Source: Chamaecrista fasciculata (lineage: Eukaryota > Streptophyta > Magnoliopsida > Fabales > Fabaceae). Taken from it: 64,000 nucleotides of DNA. Within the stretch, counting starts at the first letter, position 1, and each line of letters begins with the position of its first letter. Below, piece by piece: positions 52,175 through 62,322 of the stretch. A model generated the notes under the pieces. It saw only the letters and a list, made by a program, of their open reading frames with translations. It searched no databases and had not been told where the DNA came from. A program made the position numbers and the translations under genes. The stretch is taken from positions 215,409 to 279,408 of the forward strand of contig QANZ01043826.1 of NCBI GenBank assembly GCA_003254925.1, in the 5' to 3' direction.

Positions 52175-52822
52175 CTACTGTTCTCTGAGATTCTCATCTT
52201 GCTGCGTATCCTCCGCCTCCTCCGTCGACGACTGAAACAACAAGGCGGTGAACGGCATATTCCTGTACCCAGTCGCCGCCGCCGCCGCAGCAGCCGCCGC
52301 GTACTCCATCCCGATAGGCTGACACAAGTCTAATCGACAGCTCGGCTGCGCCGTCGGCAAAGCCATCGCAAACATCCCCTGTCCACCGCTACCAGCGGCA
52401 ACGGAGACAGGATGTACCCGGCACGGAACAGACGGCGCCGATGAAGATATGGCGGCGTTGCTGGTGGATACCGGAGCGGCGGGGACAGTTCCGCTTCCGG
52501 TGGCGGCGATGATAGACGGCTCCGCCTGGCGTAACAGCCACTCTATGGTCTCGCCGTCGGAGCGGTGGCCGAGTTCTCTGGTGAGTTGGAAAATTCGGGC
52601 GGCGCAGAGAGGCGGCATACGGACACGGCGACCGCGGCCGTTGACCTTTGTGTGGCGGTCTTTGGTGGAGCGAGAAGACGATAATGCGGTGGATTTTCGC
52701 GGGTGAGTGAGTTGCACATTGGGGTTGGAATCGGCGGCGGTGGTGGTGGTGGTGGGTGGACCTGTATTATTAGCTTTTGGATCGGATTGGTGGAATCTGT
52801 GGAGGACCACTTCGGAGCTCAT
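52175..52822 (-). CDS. TCP11: Class I TCP transcription factor, TCP11 type
   Basis: Nuclear bHLH-like DNA-binding factor that recognises TGGGCC/GTGGGNCC sites and controls growth genes. Intronless, 215 residues. The TCP domain spans about 52-107: [19 protein letters not shown] (basic region of class I type), then helix [18 protein letters not shown] and helix [17 protein letters not shown]. Cys73 matches the redox-sensitive cysteine of class I TCPs. The N-terminal Thr run and a C-terminal Ala run (about residues 174-182) are low-complexity. The short length and single-exon form fit TCP11-like members rather than longer TCP14/15. As I recall, TCP11 lies next to SIG6 in Arabidopsis, and SIG6 is the next gene here. 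The start ATG at 52822 is the first in frame. Confidence 0.9.
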   Translation of the reverse strand: MSSEVVLHRFHQSDPKANNTGPPTTTTTAADSNPNVQLTHPRKSTALSSSRSTKDRHTKVNGRGRRVRMPPLCAARIFQLTRELGHRSDGETIEWLLRQAEPSIIAATGSGTVPAAPVSTSNAAISSSAPSVPCRVHPVSVAAGSGGQGMFAMALPTAQPSCRLDLCQPIGMEYAAAAAAAAATGYRNMPFTALLFQSSTEEAEDTQQDENLREQ

Positions 52823-54729
52823 ATTAAAGAGGTTTGGATTTAGGGTTTTGACGGGAGAGAAAGGGTAGGAATTTTAGGGTTTTCAGAGAAAAAAGAAAGA
52901 GTAAGAGAGAGAGAGAGAGAAGGAAAGAAATGGGGATAGATTCTATTGACCCCACAGAGAGAGTTAAGCCCATTATATAGTAGTAATAGTAATAGTAATA
53001 GTAATAGCATTAGCATGGATGTGAGAGTCGCTTTCCTTTTTGTAGGTTTCGTGTATTTAGGAGTCGCTATAACTCACCTTAGTGGGTCCAGTGGGCCTTC
53101 GCTACCTTATTATTATATCTGTAGATCGTTTTGTCGGGCCACAATGTTGCTATGAAAAAGATATCATTTTGCACAACATATTAAATTCTTGTAGAATCTT
53201 ACAGCTATTTTTACAATTTTTTTTAGCTTGTTTATCTCAACTTTCTCATTTTTTTTTCTTGAGGTCAAATAGTCATTTTATTCTTCAAACTACTCATAAA
53301 ATTAGTTTTGTTTTCATTTAATCTTTAAGTTTTTACATTTATTTTGTTTTAATCCTCAAAATATAATTTCATTTAGTTTCTGTCATTATCTCTAACTTGA
53401 ACAATTGAGATAAATATATCATAATAAGTGAGTTGACAATAAAAAATAAAGAAAGAAAAATTTTTACCATTTAAAAGAAAAATCACCCAAATACTTATCA
53501 ACAATTTGCGAAAACAATGAAAAATTTTCATTTCTTCTTTATCTTTTTGACACATAAAAAACTAGGAGTTTTGCGTGCCCTAATGGGCACGCAAATATGT
53601 ATGTAAAACAAATTAGAGACTAAATCGTTGACTCAGTAAAAAAGAACATATCAAAAAGTAAATTTCCTCTTATCTAATTACATGTAATATTTGTATCTTA
53701 GCATAAGTGGGCGGACGACCAGAAAGTTCCTCCCACATATAATATAGTATAGATAAATGGTCCATCTCAATTATCTAAATTATAAAAAATACAAAAAATG
53801 AGACGAAATCAAGATCAAAATATAATAAATGTAAAAGTTTAAAAATAAAAAAATTATGACCAAAATAAAACTTACCCATAAGATGAGTATGTACCTATAA
53901 GATGGTTAGATGGATTATAAATGGTAAGAAAGAGTAATTTTTTTTAACAAATCGTGAATGGTACTAATAAAGTTTAATAGTGCAGACTACACAACAGCAC
54001 TCGAGCTTGGGCACCTGAATGTTCTGTTTAATAGAATCATCGAATAAATAGTCTCCTCATTCAACAATGAAGGAGTTGAACTCTTTTAAACTCAACCTTA
54101 AAAAATTATAATGTTTTAAATTATTCTTAGAAGACGTTTCTTTAGATTATTAAAATTTAAATAAGGCCTTGAATCCTTGATAGACCAGGTAAAACTGATT
54201 TGTTTCGCTGGAAGTAACAAGATTTTGGGAATACTAATGAAAGAAATGTGATTACAAGGTTTATTATAAAATTTGACAATAAATAATGTAGCATTAGCAA
54301 TATTATTTTAAATGAATAATCAATCTGGATACAAAATTATTACGATTTCTTAAAACTTTCTTGGAAATAAATTCGCAAACAGAAATTTGTATTGATAAAA
54401 AAAAGATTATTTATTTTAAAATATCTAAAAGATATTCCTTCAATTTTATATATTTGATGTTTAAGATAAATACACGTATGCTAAGAGAATGATTAGCTCA
54501 CAAAAAATCAGAGNTTTCCATTGTAAAACCCTTTCCTTTACATACCTACTCTACTACCAAACGGACCCTAAATAGTTTAAATGCAAGTTATTGGATTAAA
54601 TGGGCCCCAGGCGAGCGTGAGTGTTCAGGTGATTTCTCTCAATTTTTGACGAGCTGACACAAACATTGACCAATCTTGGGAATTGTGATCTGTAAAAACA
54701 TATTCATTTCGAAAGAAGAAATGTAATTT

Positions 54730-55250
54730 TGTACTTGTCTGGTATGTTTTCATGATATTTTATTTTGTTTTGAAAGTCTCGTAAATTTTAAATTGGTCTC
54801 TTATCTTTTATTTATTTTAATTTGACTTTATATGTTTTCATGATATTTTAAATTGATTTTAAACTTGTTTTTAGACGTAATTTAACCTCATTTGTTAGTA
54901 ATCTTACTATATCAGAGAAAAAATATTCTTCAAGAGTTAGCACATAATTTCAAATTTGTCATATTCAGACTTAAGACGAGTGAGCTATGATCAATTTTAC
55001 TTGTTTGACTGTAAAATGAGTTACTCATTTTTTTAGATTCGATTTAACCTCGTTTATTAGTGATCTCAAAATATTCGTCAAACAAAACTTGTAATTTTGA
55101 ATTTATCACATTTGAGCTTAAAGTGAAAGAAATAAGATAATTTCAATATTTTTAGAAGCAAATACCATGAAAACATATAGGCCTAATCTGAAACAAATGA
55201 AAAATAAGAGGCCAATCAAATCAATTTTTTTTGTTCCAAAAAAAAGTTTC
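54730..55250 (-). repeat. Dispersed non-coding repeat, copy 3
   Basis: On the minus strand this reads AACGAGGTTAAAT, GAGTAACTCATTTTACAGTC, AAACAAGTAAAATTGATCAT, AATATGACAAATTTG, in line with copies 1 and 2. At least two internal units with TATGTTTTCATGATATTTTA are present. Confidence 0.5.
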
Positions 55251-55587
55251 TCAATTCACAATGGCCCATGAATTTTCTAATTGAGATAATCCCTAATTCC
55301 CTTGTCTATTGTATGTCAGTTTTATTTAAAGTTTGACGAGTATTTGCAAATATAACTTAATATTCAGAAACTTGTATTAATCATAAAATAATTAATACTA
55401 GAAATATTATTTAATCAATCAATTGAGATTTGAGATGAATTGTAAGAGTCTGAACAATTTTTTTTTAATAGAAACACAAACTAGGCCACCAGGTAAAATA
55501 GTGAATAAAGTAAACAGGGCCAAAGTTTCCATAATTGGGCTATTAAAAATGTTTTGAGTTACGAGAAGTTGGGCTTGAAGGTGACAA

Positions 55588-55625
55588 GGCCCACTAATGG
55601 AGATTGAATTGAAGTGTGTGGCCCA
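55588..55625. promoter_or_regulatory. Site II motifs (GGCCCA) upstream of SIG6
   Basis: Two GGCCCA motifs at 55588-55593 and 55620-55625, about 250-280 bases before the SIG6 start. They are TCP-recognition type sites near a TCP gene. Binding is inferred only. Confidence 0.35.
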
Positions 55626-55870
55626 AAAGTCTAAGCCCAAACAAGAACCTCATCCGTTTCCGGAATGAAAAGGAAATTTTGAGGTCTGGAATAGGCTTCG
55701 TAGTCTTTCTCATTGAGCTTTATCTATAATCTATAATATCCACCACCATGGATGCTACATCTATGTTCTTATGGAACTCATGGTCTGAGTAATAACACAC
55801 CTTCTTAGTCCTCACTCCTCACTACACTGTACTATATTGTTCAATGCGATAGTATTACAGAAATTCCTCC

Positions 55871-58800
55871 ATGGAAGCTGCTAAAAGTTTGTTTTATTCA
55901 TCTTCACCATTTCAATTAAGAACCAACCACTGGAGTGCTCCTCCTTCATCTTCTTCACCTTCTTCTGCTTCAGGTACACTCATCAGAACTACTAGAAAAT
56001 TTTCATTATTTTTGTCCTGCATTACAGTCGTGTATTTGTTGAAAGTAAGGTGGGGTTGGGGTTAGTGTCTTGAGTTTCGTTCCTTTGCTGAGAAGGCTCC
56101 CATGAAAAAAAGTTATTCTATTTGTTTATTTGTTGGTGCCTGCTTCAGCACCAGTTGAATTTCGAATTTAAGCTTGCACCATTTCTGAAGAAGAAGAAGA
56201 AGAAGAAGAAAGAAAAAGGAAAGGGAACTTTTAGCGCAGACGAATAAATTGAGTGGTTTATGTCCATCGCTAGATATCATGTATTTTGCCTGAAGTTCAG
56301 GTAATTTGAAATGAGGCGGTTGGGTTGGTATGATGATTGGGTTTTTTTTTTTTTTAAAAAAAAAAAATTTCTCCATATTCATAATCATACGGCATATTTT
56401 GTTCTAGTATCAGTAAAATTGTGAGTACCATCTTTGCAGTACTGGTTAGTTAATTACGAAGGAATGCTTAGTAGAGGTCAAAACGGTGTGGTAGAAAATA
56501 AGTAATCGATCAAACTATCTTGCAACATGGTTATATATACATTGCTCTTTTATTTCTTTTTCATTTCATGCATTCAGACCGAAATTAACTTATTGGCCAA
56601 GTCCATAGGCAATATACTTAGTAGTTTTTTTATATTCCCTGTTTTTCGATTTGGGTGGGTTCAAGACGTTGATATGCTTATGCTCAATAATCTGCAGTTT
56701 TGATGTTCCATGAACAAGCAACTCCTGCTGTTAACTCCCGGACTGCTAGTTTTGCTGCCCAGCATTTTCCTACCTCAGTTCTTTTACAAGAGCAGCGTGA
56801 TGATAAACCTATACTGCGCATGTATAAGGATGAAAAGATATCCCAGGTTCAAGCTTATTTCTTGTACCAATGGCATCAAACTAAGTTTTTTTAAATGCAC
56901 ATAATGAGATCCCTCATACTTCTTGCTTTGGTAAATTAATTAGAACTTGGTGATAGACTATCTTAATGAATGAGACCAGCTTACATTTTTGTGAGATTTT
57001 TTCATATAAATTTCTCATTAAATTCCACCATTGTTTCCTTAGGTTTCGATTTATGATTTTTTTTCTTCTTCATGGCATAGGTAAATGTTATTAATTATCT
57101 TCCCCGTGTTTTATTAAAGGCAACATTAAATACAAGGCAGATGGATATTCCTTCAATTCTTGAAGACAATAGCAATGGCAATGCCGATAAGTTGGAGGAT
57201 GACTTTAAGCAGCAACTGCAAATGTTGCCTCATTTACTCAACTTGTAAGATTAAATAAATTGTTCATTCCTTGGCCAAAATCTAAATTAATAAATTGTTC
57301 ATTCCTGTCATCCCTATAGAGTGCTTAAATGGTCTATTGCAGGTTGACTTCCTTACCAACTGGGGAAATTGCAAAATCTTCAGCTGTGCAGCCTGTTACC
57401 TTTGACTCAGAGAGGCCTGCAGAAGGTGAACGAAGTGATGCAATTGCTCTTGCTAAGCGAGCCTTGTCAGCCTCAAAACATGCAGCCTCAGTAGTTGAAG
57501 ACTTGAAATCATTCAAACCTGATAATGATGATGATTTGCTTTCTCTTGGGTCAGCTCTTCTCCTTGTCTAATGACCTTAATTTATATTTCTTATTTATAG
57601 GTTACTTTATTTGAGGACTAACGCCTGAAATTTCCATTCAGCCTGGCTTTTACAAGTTTTGATGACACTTCAATTGGAAAAATTAGAACTGTGAGATCAA
57701 CACGCCTTTTAGAGAGACGATCAAAGAAGAGAAAAAAACCCAAGTCTTTTGTTCAAGATGACGAAAGCTATGCTACTAAAAAGTCAGACGTACAGGCAAA
57801 GTTACTTGCAGAAAAGAAGATAAATGAAGGGTTTGATCAAAATGACCCCCTGCGTTTGTTTTTGTGGGGTCCTGAAACAAAGCAGCTTTTGACTCTGGAA
57901 GAAGAATCTCAGTTGATTGTTCAGTTACAGGTGTCACTCTTGATTTCATTATCTTGTACATGTATGAAATGCTGGATTAAGGATCTTCAATGGCCTTGAC
58001 GTGGACTATGTAACAGGATTTATTAAGATTGGAAGGAACGAAGAGAAGACTTCAATCTCAATTTGGGCGGGAACCAACTTTGGCCGAATGGGCTGAAGGT
58101 GTGGGGCTTAGTTGTAGAGCTCTGCAGTTACAGCTTCAAGCTGGTAACAGCAGCAGGGATAAGCTGATTTACTCAAATTTACGCATGGTAGTTCACATTG
58201 CTAAACATTATCAAGGGCGTGGTCTCAGCTTTCAGGACTTATTGCAGGTAACCTTTCAGAAATTCACGTCCTTGCATCATCTGCATCATCTGCAGCTATG
58301 GCTGCTTTACATTTTGCTTTCCTTTTACTCCTTTTTTTCCTGTCAGTTTGCAGTCATTATCAAGCACAGGTTTGTAACAAGTTAACCTGTATTGTTTCTG
58401 AACATGGAAAAACACTTAAATAAATATTTTGCTAGAGTTGGAGTAGCAATGATGGAAAAAAGAGGTTTGATGAAAAAGGTTTCCATTTTTATTTTTAAAC
58501 ACTGTTTCCATCATTGACTTCTGTGGCATAAACTAGCAATTATAATTTCTAAATCTGATTTCTGGTGCTCTTATAGGAGGGAAGTATGGGTCTTATGAAG
58601 AGTGTAGAAAAGTTTAAACCCCAAGCTGGTTGCCGTTTTGGTACTTACGCTTACTGGTGGATAAGACAAACAATAAGGAAGGCCATATTTCAACATTCCA
58701 GGACAATCCGTCTTCCGGTAAATACAATTTATTTATGCTCTATTTTATTTGGCTAAATTCAAGTTTTCTGTCTTTGGTTCTCACTGCCTGCCCCTCATCT

Positions 58801-60182
58801 CCCTTTCCTCCTCTTCTCCAAAAATAAACTTTCAAGCGTTACAATTAATGAGAGTTTGTAGTTGTTGGCAGAAAACAAAAATGAAGTCCCATTCCTTGCT
58901 TAACTGGGCCATTAATATCTGCAGGAGAATGTATATACCGTTTTGGGTAAGGTAATGGAAGCAAAGAAGTTGTACATTCAAGAAGGAAATCTTCATCCTA
59001 CTAAAGAGGAATTATCAAGAAGGGTAGGAATTACGGTAGATAAGTTAGAAAAATTGCTATTTGTTGCAAGAATTCCTCTTTCCATGCAACAAACTGTATG
59101 GGCAGACCAAGATACAACGTTCCAGGTAATGATTGCTAGTTAACATTTATTTGTTTGGATCCATTTACTTTGATTTTTCAATTAAATGATATAGCTTCTC
59201 AAATTTTAAAATGAAAAGGCAAGAAAAGAATAATCATTTAGAATGTTTAAAACAGCCGAAGTTGATTCAGTTTCCCATTTTAATTTCGGAAGTGCCTGTA
59301 TCAAGGGCTTTGCTTGTGCTGGTAAATGTAAGAACAATTTGGTGGGAATCTAATATTCTGAAGCTGAACTGTAGATGATTGTAGGAAGAACCTTTAGTTT
59401 TACCTGTGTTGAAAACAAGCAATAGAAGGGGCACAAGATTAGGTAGGGACTAGGGAGCACGGAATACATACATACTGATGGGACTCAAGTTGCTGAACTC
59501 TTATGTTCTGTTTACTGTGAAAGCTGGATTGTTTATGTCTTCATGTGTTAATTATGTCTCTTTTGGAGTCAACTTGACTGGTTGAGATTATATTTTATCT
59601 ATTGAAGTAAATATTTTTCAGGGGTGTTCTTTTGCAACATTCCAAATTCTAACTACTTTGTCCAATACTTTTTCTTTGGAGCTTGTGTGTTTAAGAGCCT
59701 CTGCAATGTGTGCTGATTGGTTTGTGCTTATTGTTATTTTGCTTTGTTGTAACATTCTGTCAAGATAATCTCTTTATGTTGGGTAAATACTTTTATAGGC
59801 ATGGTTAGAGTAGATTCCCTCTATTATAGGAAACTTAATGTAACACGTGTGCCAAGCATAAGAAGAATTAAACATCATCTTCTTGTTATTGCAGGAGATT
59901 ACTGCAGATTCTGCAATTGAGATCCCAGATGTGAGTGTTGCAAAACAGCTGATGAGGCGGCATGTGCGAAACCTCTTAAGTATCTTAAGCCCTAAAGAAA
60001 GGAGGATAATTCGGCTAAGATTTGGTCTAGAGGATGGCGAACAGAAATCATTATCAGAAATTGGAAACGTGTTTGGTTTGTCTAAGGAAAGGGTTCGACA
60101 GTTGGAGAGCCGAGCATTTTACAAGCTCAAGCAGTCCCTTAGCAGCCAAGGACTTCATGCATATGCAAACTTGCTTGTATAG
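55871..60182 (+). CDS. SIG6: Plastid RNA polymerase sigma factor SIG6 (sigF)
   Basis: Nuclear-encoded sigma-70 factor that directs the plastid-encoded RNA polymerase to chloroplast promoters. Nine exons: 55871-55973, 56698-56846, 57120-57244, 57343-57549, 57642-57930, 58017-58247, 58577-58717, 58925-59125, 59895-60182, giving 577 residues. The Ser/Pro-rich N terminus is a chloroplast transit peptide, followed by a weakly conserved plant extension. Sigma region 2 (about 331-415) has [36 protein letters not shown] and [17 protein letters not shown]; region 3 is about 416-482; region 4 (about 510-577) has [20 protein letters not shown] as the -35 helix-turn-helix. Exon 3 has an alternative in-frame acceptor at 57080 that would add 13 residues. 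SIG6 rather than another SIG is supported by the N-terminal motif around FHEQ and by the TCP11 neighbour. Confidence 0.9.
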
Positions 60183-60692
60183 ATGAGTCCACACCAAGGA
60201 TATGTTTTTTTTCCTTTTTTTTCGTTTGCTCAATATAAGTCTAAAAGAACAGTAATTCCATCGAGCTTTTGGGGAAAATTCTGACCTTAAGCCATGGTTA
60301 ATGAGACTAAACAATGTATTAGAGGCTTAGCAGTTGAGGAAAGAAACTTTTAAGAGGAAAGATAATATTAAAATGACATTTATTATTACATGCATGAAAG
60401 ATCGCAAATGATATTGTAAATTGATCAATGCTGGGTTGCAAAATCATTCGCCCCTGAAATGAACTCTGTATTTGGTTGGCTATACTTGGCTGTTTTTACG
60501 CGTGCAAGATTGAATCTGACAGGCTTACCCAAAATCGTATAAACATTTTACGGAAGGGTTAAATCATAGAAAGATTACCAAATCAGCTAATCAGATTCTT
60601 TCTGCTCACCAACCTATGAAATCGTATATATCAATGTGCATGAATAACTAGAGTTGTTGCAAATCAGCGAGACTCAATGGTAGAACAATAGT
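60183..60692. other. SIG6 3' region
   Basis: 3' UTR and intergenic DNA after SIG6. No gene is seen. Confidence 0.5.
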
Positions 60693-60872
60693 TCAACCTC
60701 GGTACGTATCTCCAGTGAAATAACGAGCAAACAGAGGAAAGTCATCAACATCCATTCACGCCTTGTCTGTTTCCCTCACATCTACAAATCCAGTGGCGCC
60801 AAATTGTTCTTCATGAACGTGATATTCAAATTTCTTTATTTCTGCTGAATGCTGATGGTGAGGTTTAGTGTC
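60693..60872 (-). pseudogene. Decayed copy of the neighbouring ubiquitin-like gene
   Basis: Minus-strand translation gives HVHEEQFGATGF and, after an in-frame stop, MDVDDFPLFARYFTGD. These align with HVLVKQYGADGY and LEDDFPLFAYYITDD of the intact gene at 61855-62322. About 100 bases of the region between the two blocks are deleted, and the N-terminal domain is missing. Same orientation and 1 kb spacing indicate a tandem duplicate that has lost function. Confidence 0.8.
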
Positions 60873-60940
60873 TCACATTCATGGAACCTACCTTTCACTT
60901 GCTCGCCCATCTCCAATTTCGGATCCGATATGTTTCCGAA

Positions 60941-60996
60941 TCAATCCAATCATGTCCACATGTAATCTTCAATCCAATCATGTCCACATGTAATCT
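60941..60996. repeat. 28-bp perfect tandem duplication
   Basis: Unit TCAATCCAATCATGTCCACA... (28 bases) occurs twice in a row, at 60941-60968 and 60969-60996, just upstream of the pseudogene. It is a recent slippage or duplication event. Confidence 0.9.
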
Positions 60997-61209
60997 TGGA
61001 ACACATCATCGTTGCTTCATTGATGAAACCCACGTGTCAAGTTTTGTTGATAAAGGCTCATTATGAATGGAAAATAAAAAATGAGAAGGATTGCAGTTTG
61101 CAATTGCTTAATTCATTAAGCTACTTACATGATAGAGATGATATTTGCATTGTCTTTACTATTGATGCGAGATCAGTTTTTAAGAAATTAGAAGCAAAAT
61201 CTACATGAA

Positions 61210-61854
61210 TATATATTCAATATTTTATGTTCTTTTTGAGCAATTTATTTTTTATATCCTCTCATATCTCATGTAGCTGATCTTCAATCGATCATCGTTA
61301 AGAATGTGTCAAGGCCTAATCTAACTTTGGGTTGACGTGACATTTTCTCGTGCTTTACGTACAAATGAACACGTCTAAAATCGATACAGCCGAATCAAAG
61401 AAAAAAAAATGGGTTAACACATGAATTGACTCTGAAATAGTTTTGACGTTAAAAAAGAAATAATACGCATGTAAGATGGAAAAAGTGTGATGTTGTGTGA
61501 AAACTGCAAACAGAAAAGTATAGAATTACTTGTACAGCTGGTTCATTAGTATACCAATTTCCCACTAGTCAATAGTCATGAAAATATTATTAACTTATAA
61601 ACCATGGCAAAAGATGGCGAAATGACTAGGATTACATGAAATTGAGACGAAACCATCGTTGACGTATGTATACGTATATCCTATGCAGTGCTGGATTAAG
61701 GATGTATCACAAGATTGGAAAAAAGTGAATTCTAAATAAATATTAATAATCCGACCTTACGTGATGAATGAATGAGTCGGAAAGAAGATTTAGTAGTAAT
61801 TAAATGAAGCGAAGCTGAGGATTTATTAATATTAATAATGAGAATGAAATAAAA
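61210..61854. other. Intergenic before the ubiquitin-like gene
   Basis: AT-rich stretch that includes the 3' UTR of the minus-strand ubiquitin-like gene. No gene is seen. Confidence 0.45.
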
Positions 61855-62322
61855 TCAACGAGGCTGTATGTGAAGACAGAGTTCAACCTCTGAGTCATCA
61901 GTGATGTAATAAGCAAATAGCGGGAAGTCATCCTCAAGCTCACGATTCAAACGACGAAGCGTGAAAATGTCTCTTGGAATCCCCCAATACTTCTCCACTT
62001 TTCTGCGAAGTTCAGACACTTTCTCTAATTCTGACATCCTCAAATACCCATCCGCCCCATATTGTTTCACCAGAACATGCAATTTGGTCCCTTCCGCTAA
62101 CGGCGTCACCGTCAAATTGACCGTCTCTCGGTCTCGAAACTTGTAATCTTCAATCACTTGGTAATTTCTCAACTCCCTCGTATTATGCCATAGTTTCTGT
62201 CTCTCAACTTCCACACCTATCTCTTTCTGAATCTCCAATTTCAAATCCCATATTGTCTCCGACGCAATCATATCGATCTCCGGCACTATTTGTCCTCCCG
62301 TTATCCTGAAACATATCATCAT
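61855..62322 (-). CDS. Tandem ubiquitin-like domain protein, function unknown
   Basis: 155 residues from ATG 62322, in two ubiquitin-like halves. Residues 1-75: MMICFRITGG start, TIWDLKLEIQKEIGVEVERQ with the helix of the beta-grasp fold, and an NYQVIEDY segment. Residues 78-155: TKLHVLVKQYG, SELRRKVEKYWGIP, EDDFPLFAYYITDDS, VELCLHI. No C-terminal Gly-Gly is present, so it is unlikely to be conjugated and more likely acts as a non-covalent ubiquitin-like adaptor. The start is plausible because MxIxxRITGG matches a first beta-strand. However, TGTTTCAG just after the ATG also resembles a splice acceptor, so an upstream exon cannot be excluded. A broken tandem copy lies 1 kb downstream. Confidence 0.75.
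   Translation of the reverse strand: MMICFRITGGQIVPEIDMIASETIWDLKLEIQKEIGVEVERQKLWHNTRELRNYQVIEDYKFRDRETVNLTVTPLAEGTKLHVLVKQYGADGYLRMSELEKVSELRRKVEKYWGIPRDIFTLRRLNRELEDDFPLFAYYITDDSEVELCLHIQPR

Larger units (their letters stand above)
52823..55870. other. Divergent intergenic region between TCP and SIG6 genes
   Basis: 3.0 kb. The TCP leader contains a GA run (about 52904-52920) and a (GTAATA)n run (about 52980-53010). A dispersed-repeat copy lies at 54730-55250. GGCCCA site II motifs occur at 55588-55593 and 55620-55625 before SIG6. One ambiguous base lies at 54514. No gene is seen. Confidence 0.5.

Noticed and set aside
52449..52706. 85-residue frame antisense to the TCP gene
   Set aside because: Shadow of the GC-rich TCP coding sequence on the opposite strand.
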